Both the position numbers and the translations under genes were made by a program. This document shows, in pieces, positions 18,431 to 27,035 of a stretch of DNA of 64,000 bases (positions are counted from its first letter, which is position 1; every line of letters begins with the position of its first letter). The notes under the pieces are model-generated. The model ran no database searches and was not told the origin of the DNA. It saw nothing but the letters and a program-made list of their open reading frames with translations. The DNA comes from Fodinicola feengrottensis (GTDB lineage: Bacteria; Actinomycetota; Actinomycetes; Mycobacteriales; HKI-0501), in the NCBI RefSeq assembly GCF_010993775.1, contig NZ_WOTO01000042.1, positions 1 through 64,000 of the forward strand. The letters are read 5' to 3'.

Positions 18431-18466
18431 CAGCATTGCTTACTTACACGAAAGTAAGGAATGCTG
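18431..18466. promoter_or_regulatory. TetR operator between P450 and tetR
   Basis: CAGCATTGCTTACTT (18431-18445) and AAGTAAGGAATGCTG (18452-18466) are inverted 15-bp arms with one mismatch and a 6-nt spacer, in the 95-nt divergent gap. The core TTACTT/AAGTAA fits TetR-family operators. It would control both directions. Confidence 0.8.
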
Positions 18467-18502
18467 AGGCGTACGTCAAGGGCAGGAGTCGACAACACAG
18501 CG

Positions 18503-19050
18503 ATGAGCGGGCGAACCGACACCCGGCAGCGGATCCAGCAGGTGGCACTGGAGCTGTTCTCCGAGCGCGGCTATGACAAGACCTCGTTGCGCGAGGTCGC
18601 GGACCGGCTGGAAATCACCCGGCCGGCGCTTTACTACCATTTCAAAGCCAAGGAGGACATCCTCGGCAGTGTCATCGAGGATCTCACCGCCTCGATGGAC
18701 GAGCTGACTGCCTGGGCCAAGGATCAGCCGCGTACGACCGGGGCCGCGAGGCCGTGCTGCTGCGACTCGCCGCGCTGCTCACCCACCAATGGCGACCGCT
18801 GCTGCGGTTCGCGCAGGTCAACCAGGGCGCGATGGATGGCGTGCCGGCCGGCACGCAGATGCAGGCGCGGATGCTGGGGATGATGTCCTTGCTGGCCGAC
18901 CCGGACGGACCGCCAACCGAGCAGTTCCAGGCCTGGCTCGCGGTCATCTCGCTGCTGATCGGCACCATGCCCTTCATCGTGCCGTCCCTCGGCGACCAGG
19001 AGCGCACCGACGACATTTCCCTCGCGGTGGCGAAAAAACTGCTCGGTTAG
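18503..19050 (+). CDS. TetR-family repressor (frameshifted)
   Basis: The N-terminal HTH is intact: TRQRIQQVALELFSERGYDK, then TSLREVADRLEITRPALYYH. The frame breaks near 18740-18755, and the ligand domain continues as REAVLLRLAALLTHQWRPLL to a stop at 19050. It starts at ATG 18503, downstream of the palindrome, and likely represses itself and the P450-MFS operon. Its stop overlaps the convergent GNAT gene by 4 nt. Confidence 0.88.
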
Positions 19051-19901
19051 CCCTGCGCTTGGTTCATCGGGGCGAAGATCCGACGCTGGTCACCGGGCAT
19101 CGTACGTCCATTGTGGACCATGAAGGCGCACTGGTTGATGACCTTGAGCCCGCCGTCGGTCAGCCAGGTCGGCACCTCCGGGTGGTAGTCGTGCACGTCG
19201 ATCCGTACGCGGCCCGTCCACTCCCCGATCAGGTCGGCGATCAGGCCTTGCGCGGCAACGACATCCCGCGCCACCACCGGCCCGATGATGCGATGGTCCA
19301 CATTGGACCAGGCGGTGCCGTACGCAATAAGCTCGCCGCGCTCTTCGACGATCCGAAAATGCGCCGCCGATTCCGCCAGCCAGCGCAACAGAACGGACCG
19401 GTCCGCGCCGAAACTCTTCCGGTCCGACTCAAGAATTGCGGGAACGTCGTTTTCGTTCACCGGCCTGGACAATCCGGTCGGGCCAGTTTGCTGGAAATTC
19501 CCCATGAAAGTGGAAACCGTCGACGCGGCGACGAATCCGAGCCTCTCATAGAGCGGCCGGCCATGCGAGGTCGCGTAAAGAGCGACCACCCCGTCGCCGG
19601 CTTGGACCAATGCGTGTTCCAGCAACCGGCGCCCGAGCCCACGTCGTTCATGGCGGGCGGCCGTCAGCACCTCGCCAATCAGCACGATTTCGGTGCCGTA
19701 CGGCGTGATCGCGGTTGTCGCCACCAGTTCGCCGGACGGGTCCCGAATGCCGAAAACCGTGCCTACCCGGAACGCGATTCGCCATTTCGGTTCCATTCCC
19801 GGCCAGCCACGGTCTTCGGACAGGGCCAGGCAGGCGGGCAGGTCGTCCAGCGTCAGCCGGCGGATCGGGACGATCGCGCCGACGGGCCAGTCGTCCCTCA
19901 C
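19047..19901 (-). CDS. GNAT acetyltransferase with C-terminal SCP2-like extension
   Basis: A 284-residue protein. The N-terminal GNAT fold includes TVFGIRDPSGELVATTAITP, VLTAARHERRGLGRRLLEHA and SHGRPLYERLGFVA. A second GNAT-like half follows (VPAILESDRKSFGADRSVLL, ELIAYGTAWSNVD). It resembles tandem-GNAT proteins of unknown substrate. The GTG start overlaps the stop of the PPOX-like gene (GTGA), so they are translationally coupled. Confidence 0.78.
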   Translation of the reverse strand: MRDDWPVGAIVPIRRLTLDDLPACLALSEDRGWPGMEPKWRIAFRVGTVFGIRDPSGELVATTAITPYGTEIVLIGEVLTAARHERRGLGRRLLEHALVQAGDGVVALYATSHGRPLYERLGFVAASTVSTFMGNFQQTGPTGLSRPVNENDVPAILESDRKSFGADRSVLLRWLAESAAHFRIVEERGELIAYGTAWSNVDHRIIGPVVARDVVAAQGLIADLIGEWTGRVRIDVHDYHPEVPTWLTDGGLKVINQCAFMVHNGRTMPGDQRRIFAPMNQAQG

Positions 19902-20293
19902 GCGGCGTAGCCCGTCACCTTCGTCGGCGTTACCCGCACCACCACCCGGACGAAACCCGCCGGATCCGGGTCTTTTGGCTTGCCGTCGTACTTCCAGGAC
20001 AGCTCGTCGTCGAGCTTCAACGCGTCTTCGGTGGTCATCGTCGCGGTGCCCCGAATTTCGGCGTAGTTCAAAGGATCCGCGAGGTCGAAGACGGTGATGC
20101 TGACTCGCGGGTCCCGCCGCAGGTTGCGCTCTTTCCGGCGCCCGGCGACCGTACAGAAGAGCAGGTCGTCACCGTCCCGGCCGATCCACATCACGGACGA
20201 CTGCGGGCCACCGTCCGGGTTCACCGTCGACAGGACCGGATAGTTCTTGCCGTCGACGAGCGCGCGAACGGTGTCATTCAAAGAAACTCCCAT
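19898..20293 (-). CDS. PPOX-class / F420-dependent oxidoreductase-like protein
   Basis: A 131-residue split-barrel flavin-binding protein. Visible are LVDGKNYPVLSTVNPDGGPQ, VMWIGRDGDDLLFCTVAGRR and the RDPRVSITVFD strand. Actinobacterial members of this size (Rv1155 group) use F420 or FMN to reduce unknown substrates. The ATG at 20293 is clear. Coupled downstream to a GNAT gene. Confidence 0.82.
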   Translation of the reverse strand: MGVSLNDTVRALVDGKNYPVLSTVNPDGGPQSSVMWIGRDGDDLLFCTVAGRRKERNLRRDPRVSITVFDLADPLNYAEIRGTATMTTEDALKLDDELSWKYDGKPKDPDPAGFVRVVVRVTPTKVTGYAA

Positions 20294-20353
20294 GCCCCGG
20301 AGGGTACGTGCCGGCCGCGCCGCACGCCGCCCGTTATCGCCGTGGCCTCGCCG

Positions 20354-20986
20354 TCAGCTGGTACGGGTGAGTTCGACCGTCCAGTTGGTTTCCCAGGTCT
20401 CGCCGTGGTCGGCGGAGAACGCCTGCTCCCAGTGGGCCGAGGTGGCGGTGATCTCGGACCAGGTGAAGCGGACCTGGATCGACCGGTCCTGGTAGTGTGT
20501 CGTCGCCGTGGAAAAGGCCGACGCCATCGGAAAATCCGCCCACTACCGGCGGCTCCAACTGGCCGCGGTGATTGTTCACCCAGTAGATCGACCACTGCGA
20601 GGTGGCCAGGTCGAACACTCGGAACGTGAGGCCGGCGAAACCGCGCGCGGAGCAGTCCATCTCGTCGACGTTGACGATCCCGCCTAGTACTACAGGGCTA
20701 CTCATGCGAATGAGAGTCGAGATCCAAGCGTCGTCTGGCGGTGCGGCGGGGCCGCCCTGCGTGGCAGCGCCACGTGGGCGGTTCCGCCGTGCCGTCAGAC
20801 GGCGCTTGGGCTCGGCTATCGCCGCTTGAGTAGCCCTGTAGTACTTAGTAGCGTCTGCCCCTTCAGCCGGCCGGCGAACTCGTCCCACTCACTGGCACCG
20901 GCGAGGATCTTGGTCCGCCGCCGGTTGACCAGATCCCACTCGCCGGCGATGAAGTCGAAGTCTTCTTTCGCGCCCTTGGCGGTCAT
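20354..20986 (-). pseudogene. DUF1579-like protein gene, interrupted by a MITE
   Basis: Joining the parts on either side of the element gives a plausible complete protein. It starts MTAKGAKEDFDFIAGEWDLV and reads to LKGQTLL, then after the element GGIVNVDEMDCSARGFAGLT, WSIYWVNNHRGQLEPPVVG. After one probable extra base near 20495 it continues YQDRSIQVRFTWSEITATSA to the TGA at 20354. With the element, translation from the ATG stops within about 55 residues, so the gene is probably inactive. It is divergent from a WYL-domain regulator, a common pairing for this small lipocalin/DUF1579-like family of unknown function. Confidence 0.78.
20685..20851. mobile_element. MITE-like element, copy 1 (about 157-167 bp)
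   Basis: Perfect 19-bp terminal inverted repeats (AGTACTACAGGGCTACTCA at 20686-20704 and its reverse complement at 20828-20846), flanked on both sides by TAGTA (20685-20689, 20847-20851), lie inside the DUF1579-like gene. The inside has no ORF of note but strong hairpin potential. Its ends (CGAGATCCAAGCGTCGTCTG and GCTTGGGCTCGG) are shared with the element at 45763. It is presumably mobilised in trans by a transposase outside this window. Confidence 0.85.
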
Positions 20987-21082
20987 CGAGAACACCCTTT
21001 CGTCGTTGTTGTCCCGTACGAGCACCGATCTTGGAAGCAGTCCTTGCCATCTACTGTCAGTGGTTCGCGATAGCTTCGGACC

Positions 21083-22054
21083 ATGCGCGCCAGCCGGTTG
21101 CTGTCCCTGCTTCTGCTCCTGCAGAACCGCGGGCAGCTGACCGCGCGGCAACTCGCCGACGAGTTGGAGGTGTCCATCCGGACGATCTACCGGGATGTCG
21201 AGGCGCTGTCCGCGTCCGGGGTGCCGGTCTACGGCGAGGGCGGGCCGAGCGGCGGCTATCAGCTGGTGGCCGGCTACCGGACCCGGCTCACCGGACTGAC
21301 CGGTGGCGAGGCCGAGTCGCTTTTCCTGTCCGCGGTGCCGGCCGCCGCCGCCGAGCTGGGCCTGGGCACCATGCTCGCGGCCGCCGAGCTGAAGCTGCTG
21401 GCCGCGCTGCCGGCGGCGTTGCGCGACCGGGCTGGCCACGTCCGGCAGCGATTCCATCTGGACGTGCCGGGCTGGTTCCGGGAGGCCGACCCCACCCCGC
21501 ACCTGGCCGCCGTCGCCGACGCGGTGTGGAACCAGCGGCGGATCCGGGTGGACTACCAGCGGTGGGCCGGCCCGACCACCCGCACGCTGGAGCCGCTCGG
21601 CGTGGTGCTGAAGGCCGGGCTTTGGTATGTGGTGGCGCGCTCGGCTGGCCAGCTCCGCACGTACAAGGTGGCCCAGATCGTCGCGTTGGAGCCGCTCGAC
21701 GAGCCCTTCGACCGGCCGCCGGACTTCGATCTTCCCACGTTCTGGGCAGCGTGGGCGCGGCGGTACGAGAAGAGCGTGCATGTCGCGACCGCTGTCGTCA
21801 GGCTGGCGCCGGCAGCGGTCGAGCGGTTGCCGGGCGTCCTCGGCCGCGCCGTCGCCGACGCGGTGCAGCGTACGAGCATCGGCCCGGATGAGGTGGGCTG
21901 GGTGACCGCCACGATCCCTGTGGAGAAGACCGAAGTCGCACACCGCGACCTGCTGAAACTCGGCGCCGACGTGGAAGTGTTGGAGCCACCGGAGTTACGC
22001 GCGCTGATGATGACCGAGACGGCCAGTCGATTCGCCGCCGCGTATCTCGCTTAG
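21083..22054 (+). CDS. YafY-type HTH/WYL-domain transcriptional regulator
   Basis: A 323-residue regulator. The N-terminal HTH_11 is RLLSLLLLLQNRGQLTARQL, then ADELEVSIRTIYRDVEAL. The WYL domain follows (RRIRVDYQRWAGPT, LKAGLWYVVARSAGQLRTYK), then a WCX-like C-terminal domain. WYL proteins sense nucleic-acid or small-molecule ligands. It is divergent from the MITE-interrupted DUF1579-like gene, its likely target. The stop overlaps the convergent MATE gene by 4 nt (TTAG). Confidence 0.9.
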   Translation: MRASRLLSLLLLLQNRGQLTARQLADELEVSIRTIYRDVEALSASGVPVYGEGGPSGGYQLVAGYRTRLTGLTGGEAESLFLSAVPAAAAELGLGTMLAAAELKLLAALPAALRDRAGHVRQRFHLDVPGWFREADPTPHLAAVADAVWNQRRIRVDYQRWAGPTTRTLEPLGVVLKAGLWYVVARSAGQLRTYKVAQIVALEPLDEPFDRPPDFDLPTFWAAWARRYEKSVHVATAVVRLAPAAVERLPGVLGRAVADAVQRTSIGPDEVGWVTATIPVEKTEVAHRDLLKLGADVEVLEPPELRALMMTETASRFAAAYLA

Positions 22055-23377
22055 CTCTTGGCCAGGTCGGCGCCGACCACGGCCCAGCGGCCGGAGCGTT
22101 GCCGGATGAGCAGCGTGACCAGCCGGATCACCATCATCAGGCTGAGTCCCGTCCAAATGCCGACCAGTCCCCATCGCAAGATCAGCGACAACACGATCAT
22201 CGGGAGATAGCCGAGGAAAGCCGCAAGGATCGTCGCGGTCCGTAGGAAGGCCGCGTCGCCGGCACCGAGGAAGACTCCGTCAAGGGCGAAGACCACGCCG
22301 GCGATGGGCTGCAGGAGAACGAAAATCCACCACGCGAGCGGGATTTGCGCGAGCACCCCCGGGTCGGCGGTGAACGCACGCGGGAGAATGCCGGCGAGCG
22401 CGGCGAACACGACCCCGAGTCCGGTGCCGAGCACCAGGCCGTAGCCAGTGATCCGCCGGGCGACCGATCGCGCCTGGTCGGCGGACCCGGCGCCCAGGGC
22501 CGCACCGACCAGCGCCTGCGCGGCGATCGCGAGCGAGTCAAGCACCATGGCGAGGAAGCTCCACAGCTGCAACACCACCTGATGCGCGCCGGCGGCCTCG
22601 GCCGACGTACGGGCCGCCACCGAGGTGGCGGCGACCCCGGTGACCTGGAAGGCGAGGGAGCGTACGACCAGGTCGCGGCCCAGTTTGAGCTGCGCGAGGA
22701 TCGTTCGCGGCTGTGGCCGCAACGGCACGTGCTCGGCCCGCAGGGCGCGCAGGAACAGGGCCGCACCAACGAGTTGGCAGGCGACGTTGGCGACCGCCGA
22801 GCCAGGCAGCCCCCAGCCGACCACGTAGACCAGGACCGGGCAAAGGATCGCCGAGGCCACGTTCGCGGCCAACACATAGCGCAGCGGCTTCACGGCATCC
22901 TGGACGCCTCGCATCCATCCGTTGCCGGCCATGGTGACCAGCACAAACGGCGCCCCCAGCAGGGCGATCCGGAGCCATGAGACGGCGGCCGCCGCGATCG
23001 GTCCGGCGCCGGCGAGCGGCGAGCAGCCTGGCCACCGGCCCCGCGAGCAGCTCACCTATCACCAGCAACACAGCGCCGAGCGCGAGCCCCAACCAGGTCG
23101 CCTGCACGCCTTCGGCCACCGCGTCCGCACGCCGTCCGGCTCCGTGCAGCCGGGCCGTGCGGGCGGTCGTGCCGTACGAGAGGAAGGTCAACTGGCTCGA
23201 CACCAGCGTGAACAGCACCCCGCCCAGGGCCAGCCCGGCCAGCGGCGTCGCGCCGAGATGCCCCACGACCGCGGTGTCCACCAGCACATAAAGCGGCTCG
23301 GCCGCGAGCACCCCGAGCGCGGGCACCGCCATCGCGAGGACCCGCCGCGGACCGGTGTCAACCTCAAGCGCGACCAT
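22051..23377 (-). CDS. MATE-family efflux protein, DinF-like (frameshifted)
   Basis: A multidrug/toxic-compound extruder with about 12 transmembrane helices. The N-terminal half is VLAMAVPALGVLAAEPLYVL, DTAVVGHLGATPLAGLALGG. After a frame break near 23010 it continues AAVSWLRIALLGAPFVLVTM, NGWMRGVQDAVKPL, and later WWIFVLLQPIAGVVFALDGV. The start ATG at 23377 has GGAGA upstream. A palindromic operator-like site precedes it. Confidence 0.88.
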
Positions 23378-23397
23378 CGACTCTCCAGGTTAAGTAA

Positions 23398-23420
23398 GGG
23401 GTAGAGTCACCCTCTACCCC
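23398..23420. promoter_or_regulatory. Operator-like palindrome upstream of the MATE gene
   Basis: GGGGTAGAG-TCACC-CTCTACCCC, perfect 9-bp arms with a 5-nt spacer, 21 nt upstream of the MATE start codon. No regulator gene is adjacent. The downstream gap to xerC (23421-23605) shows only the dispersed motif at 23564. Confidence 0.6.
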
Positions 23421-23563
23421 TGACGCTAACACGCGCCAGCACACCGCCATAGCCCTCTTCTTCAGCCCGCACAGCCCAGCTGCCGCCGATTCAGGCGACA
23501 CCTCAAACACCCAAAGACACCCCCGTCGCCAAAAATGTCAGCCCCACCCCAGATTCTGGATTT

Positions 23564-23577
23564 TTCGGGGGCGGCAT
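23564..23577 (-). repeat. Dispersed 3'-end motif, copy 1
   Basis: On the minus strand ATGCCGCCCCCGAA begins 29 nt past the xerC stop. Copies with the same spacing and orientation occur downstream of the ParB-like gene (40006) and P450-2 (45052). Confidence 0.6.
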
Positions 23578-23605
23578 CTTCTGCGTACACCGTACGCAAG
23601 CAGCT

Positions 23606-24535
23606 TCAGGCGCGCGGATGGGCCTGCTGGTACGCGGCGCGGAGGCGTTCGGCGGACACATGCGTGTAGATCTGCGTGGTGGCCAGCGAAGCGTGGCCGA
23701 GCAACTCCTGCACTGTGCGCAGGTCAGCGCCGCCTTCGAGCAGGTGGGTGGCGGCCGAGTGGCGCAGGCCGTGCGGACCGATGTCGGGCGAGCCGTCGAC
23801 GCTGCGAGCGGCGGCGTGCACGATCCGGCGGACCGTGCCGGGGCTGATTCGCTGGCCGCGAACCCCGAGGAAGAGAGCCGCCCCGCTGTCTGAAACGCGC
23901 AGGGCCGGGCGACCGATGGACAGATACGCCTGGAGCGTGCGCTCGGCGGGAATGCCGTAGGGAACCGTACGCTCGCGCCCGCCTTTACCGAAGACACGCA
24001 CGAGCCGTCGTCCGTCGTCGACCGCGGACAGGTCGAGGCCGCAGAGTTCGCCGACGCGGATCCCGGTGCCGTAGAGCAGCTCCAGGATCGCGCGGTCGCG
24101 GGCCCCGACCGGTTCGTCAGGCGCGGCCGGCGACTCGACGACGCCAGCGGCTTGCTCGCGGCGCAACACCGCTGGCAGGTCGCGATGCGGCCGCGGGCTG
24201 GCCAGCAGCGCGCCCACGTCGGTGGGCAGTAGGCCGGTGCGGTGTGCCCAGGCGGTGAAAACCCGCGCTGCCGCCGCGCGTCGGCCGAGCGAGGTGGAAG
24301 CCGCTCCCCCGCTGCGTAGCCTGGCCAGCCAGCTGCGCAACGCGGCCAGCTCCAGCTCGGCGGGGCTGGTCAGGCCCAGCCGGACGGCATGGTCGAGCAG
24401 CGACACGATGTCGGTGACATACGCTCGTACGGTGTGCTCCGACCGCCCGCGTTCAGCGGCCAGGTGTCGCTCGAAGCGGTCCACCGCCTCGCGATGCGCG
24501 ACCGGCAGCTCGGCACGCATCGCCTTGGTGCTCAC
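23606..24535 (-). CDS. xerC: XerC-type tyrosine recombinase
   Basis: Chromosome-dimer-resolving recombinase acting with XerD at dif. The N-terminal SAM-like domain includes VDRFERHLAAERGRSEHTVR. The catalytic domain has Arg in GTGIRVGELCGL, Lys in FGKGGRERTVP, HGLRHSAATHLLEGG, LGHASLATTQIYTHVS with the nucleophile Tyr in QIYTHV. The GTG at 24535 overlaps the TGA of the upstream HTH_42 gene (GTGA). Genomic position between dprA and rpsB is the standard one for xerC in actinobacteria. Complete. Confidence 0.95.
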   Translation of the reverse strand: MSTKAMRAELPVAHREAVDRFERHLAAERGRSEHTVRAYVTDIVSLLDHAVRLGLTSPAELELAALRSWLARLRSGGAASTSLGRRAAAARVFTAWAHRTGLLPTDVGALLASPRPHRDLPAVLRREQAAGVVESPAAPDEPVGARDRAILELLYGTGIRVGELCGLDLSAVDDGRRLVRVFGKGGRERTVPYGIPAERTLQAYLSIGRPALRVSDSGAALFLGVRGQRISPGTVRRIVHAAARSVDGSPDIGPHGLRHSAATHLLEGGADLRTVQELLGHASLATTQIYTHVSAERLRAAYQQAHPRA

Positions 24536-25710
24536 GCCGACAGCTCTTTTTCCAGCGGCGTACGGAAACTGGGGGTGACCCGGCGATCGCCCAGGACCGT
24601 CGTCAACCGCTCCACCTCGACTTGGACGCGAGTGGTCGCGTCGGCATCCACGTCCTCCAGCAACCGGTAGACGATCTCCCCGGAGGCTCGCTGCGCCCAT
24701 CCACCGACGATCCGGCCGTCCAACCAGACCGTCGGGCCGATGTTGCCGTTGCGGTCGAACAGCGCGGCCGCGTGCTCACCGAGGAACCAGCCGCGGTCCT
24801 GCCAGCCCATCGGGGTCGGGTCCAAACCGGGCAGCAAAGCCGCCCACGGCCTGACGGCCGGAGCCGGCTTCAGGTCATCGGCGAGGGCGATTCCCGGGGT
24901 GCCATCAAGATCCACCTCGGACACGTTGAGCTGCGACAATGCCTTCTTCGTCTGACCAAGACTCCAGCCCGTCCACCATTTCAGGTCGGACAGCGGCGCC
25001 GGCCCGAAGGCGCTCAACCAGCGCCGCGCCAGCTCTGCCGCGCCCTCTTCCGCCGATGACTGAGCAGGTTCGGCGGGCAGCCAGTCCTGCGCCACTGACC
25101 ACTGGTAGAGCCGCGACATCCACGAGCCGCGCGGCCGGCCGCGAACGATCCTTCCGTGCGCGGCGAGCACGATCAGGACCCGGCCGGTGATGTTCTGGGT
25201 CGACTCGTACGGCTTGCCGGCGGCCATCACGATCGGCGTCCGCAGCAGCGGCACCTCGGCGGAAATTTCGGCCGCGGTCGATGGACCGCGAGTCCGCAAG
25301 GCCTCGAACGCGGCTTCCTCCAGCTCCGCAAGCCAACTCTTCACATCTCCCTCGTGACCAGCGGTTTCGAGCATCTTGACGAGCAGCTTGCGCTGCTGCG
25401 CGCCGACCGCGCTGGCGGCCGCCTCCTGGACGGCCGGCATCAGGTCCAGCGGCACCACGAACAGGGTCCGGCGCATGCCGAGCATTCGTACGACGGTGCG
25501 CTCCTCATAAAGCGTCCGCTCGATCTCGGCTGGGTCGGGCTGGCGGAGCCGGGCGATCGCGGCCAAGTAGACCGAAGCCGGGTCGCTGGCGTGGAGGCAG
25601 ACCACGCTGGAGGCGGCCTCCAGGGTGCTGTCGACCCGAGCCGATGCCGCCAGCCGATGCCGCGAGGCCAGCCTCGCCCGCCGCTGCTCGACCCCGATCC
25701 GTACGACCAT
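24532..25710 (-). CDS. Winged-helix HTH_42 (AlkZ/YcaQ-related) protein
   Basis: About 392 residues, of the HTH_42 superfamily that includes the DNA glycosylases AlkZ and YcaQ. It starts MVVRIGVEQRRARLASRHRL and has the family patterns ASDPASVYLAAIARLRQPD, EERTVVRMLGMRRTLFVVPL, SMTLE-like ALRTRGPSTAAEI, and WLDGRIVGGWAQR. Whether it retains glycosylase activity is not clear; I do not see the QxQ catalytic motif with certainty. As sequenced it is in frame with dprA, with no stop between, probably through an indel. Coupled to xerC by GTGA. Confidence 0.78.
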   Translation of the reverse strand: MVVRIGVEQRRARLASRHRLAASARVDSTLEAASSVVCLHASDPASVYLAAIARLRQPDPAEIERTLYEERTVVRMLGMRRTLFVVPLDLMPAVQEAAASAVGAQQRKLLVKMLETAGHEGDVKSWLAELEEAAFEALRTRGPSTAAEISAEVPLLRTPIVMAAGKPYESTQNITGRVLIVLAAHGRIVRGRPRGSWMSRLYQWSVAQDWLPAEPAQSSAEEGAAELARRWLSAFGPAPLSDLKWWTGWSLGQTKKALSQLNVSEVDLDGTPGIALADDLKPAPAVRPWAALLPGLDPTPMGWQDRGWFLGEHAAALFDRNGNIGPTVWLDGRIVGGWAQRASGEIVYRLLEDVDADATTRVQVEVERLTTVLGDRRVTPSFRTPLEKELSA

Positions 25711-25741
25711 GCGCACCTCCGATCCCCAGCCTAGAGCCCTC

Positions 25742-25803
25742 CGCGAACTCGACGTTTTCGTTGTCTCCGCCGGCGTGTCGCGAGCAAAAACGTCGAGTTC
25801 GCG
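25742..25803. repeat. Dispersed hairpin repeat, copy B
   Basis: CGCGAACTCGACGTTTT (25742-25758) and AAAACGTCGAGTTCGCG (25787-25803) form a perfect 17-bp stem with a 28-nt loop, between the end of dprA and the HTH_42 gene. Same family as 8763-8820. It could terminate dprA. Confidence 0.75.
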
Positions 25804-25807
25804 AGGG

Positions 25808-27028
25808 TCACCGGATCGAAGGGCGAGCAGAGAGGTGGGGGTGGTGCGGGCGCCGGCGGCGAGGCGATAGCGGTCGGCGTCACGGTGCAGGCGGGCCGCC
25901 TCGACCAGGCCGGCGAGGGCGGTGGTCACCTGGTCAGCGGGGAACGAGATGGCCTCGCAGAGAGTGCTGGCCGAGACCCAGTCCATGGCCGGCATTGCCT
26001 CCACCACGGCGGCGCTGACCTCGTCGAGGCGATCTCGCCAGCCATCGGGCGCCCGGGGCAGGTCGGCGAGGTCTGCGCCGATCCTGCCGACTTCCTCCAG
26101 CACCTCCTCGGCGCGAGTGACCAGGATCGCGAGGCCGGATCGAAGCAGCTGGTGACAGCCGACCGAGGTGCCGGAATTGACCGGGCCGGGCACCGCCATC
26201 ACCACCCGGCCAAGCTCGGTGGCTCGCCGAGCGGTCGCCCGAGCACCGCTGCGAGCGCCGGCCTCGACCACCACGGTCCCCGCGGTCAACGCCGCGATCA
26301 CCCGGTTGCGGACCAGGAACCGAGGTCGCCGCGGGGTGGTGCCAGGCGGCCACTCGGACACCAGCAGACCGCTGTGGGCGATCTGATCGAACAGGCCGGC
26401 GTGACCCGGTGGATACGGCACGTCCACGCCGCAGGCCAGCACCGCGACCGTCTGGCCGTCGGCGGCCAGCGCGCCGCGATGGGCCGAGCCGTCGATCGAT
26501 CCCCGTACGCGCGCCGCCGGACACCACCGTCCAGTCGCGGATCGCCAACCCGTACGACAGCTCGGCGGTGACATGTGAGCCGTACCCGCTGGCTGCCCTG
26601 GACCCGACCACCGCCACCGACTGGCGGACGGTGTCTGCCAACCGCAGCGGGCCGCGCAGCCACAGCGCCACCGGTGGCGCCACCGAGCGCTCGATCGTGG
26701 AGACCGAGCTGCCGCTGGCGACCAGGGCCTGCCGGCGGGCGGCGAGGCGGGCCAGCCCGAACAGACTCGCTTCCGGCCACTCCGCGTCACCGGGGATGGC
26801 CAACCGTGCGCCCACCTTGGCGGCCTTCTCCAGCAGCCGGTCGGCGAGATCGAACGGATCCATCCGCTGGCTGTCCTCGCGCTGGCTAGCGATCCGCCGC
26901 ACCAGGTCGGCCGCGCCGACCCGCTCGGCGGCAAGCCGCACCCGGTCGTCGCCCGGTTCGACCAGCGCGGTGAGCGCGGCCCGGCCTCGCCGCTCCTCGT
27001 CCAGGACGAGTGTTTCGGTGCTGGTCAT
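25808..27028 (-). CDS. dprA: DprA, DNA-processing / recombination mediator protein (frameshifted)
   Basis: DprA protects incoming single-stranded DNA and loads RecA in natural transformation. Readable are ADLVRRIASQ, VAVVGSRAASGYGSHVTAEL, VVSGGA, a frame break near 26500-26520, then IDGSAHRGALAADGQTVAVL, GLLVSEWPPGT, RFLVRNRVIAALTAGTVVVE and the C-terminal winged helix. No stop is found in the main frame. A TGA at 25808-25810 in a neighbouring frame, just before the hairpin repeat, is the most likely true end. It is 7 nt downstream of comM. Confidence 0.9.
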
Positions 27029-27035
27029 GGCTGGC

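Noticed and set aside
24532..26934. A single 800-residue protein
   Set aside because: It joins part of dprA in the right frame, a stretch of dprA in the wrong frame, and the HTH_42 protein. It is a product of indels, not one gene.
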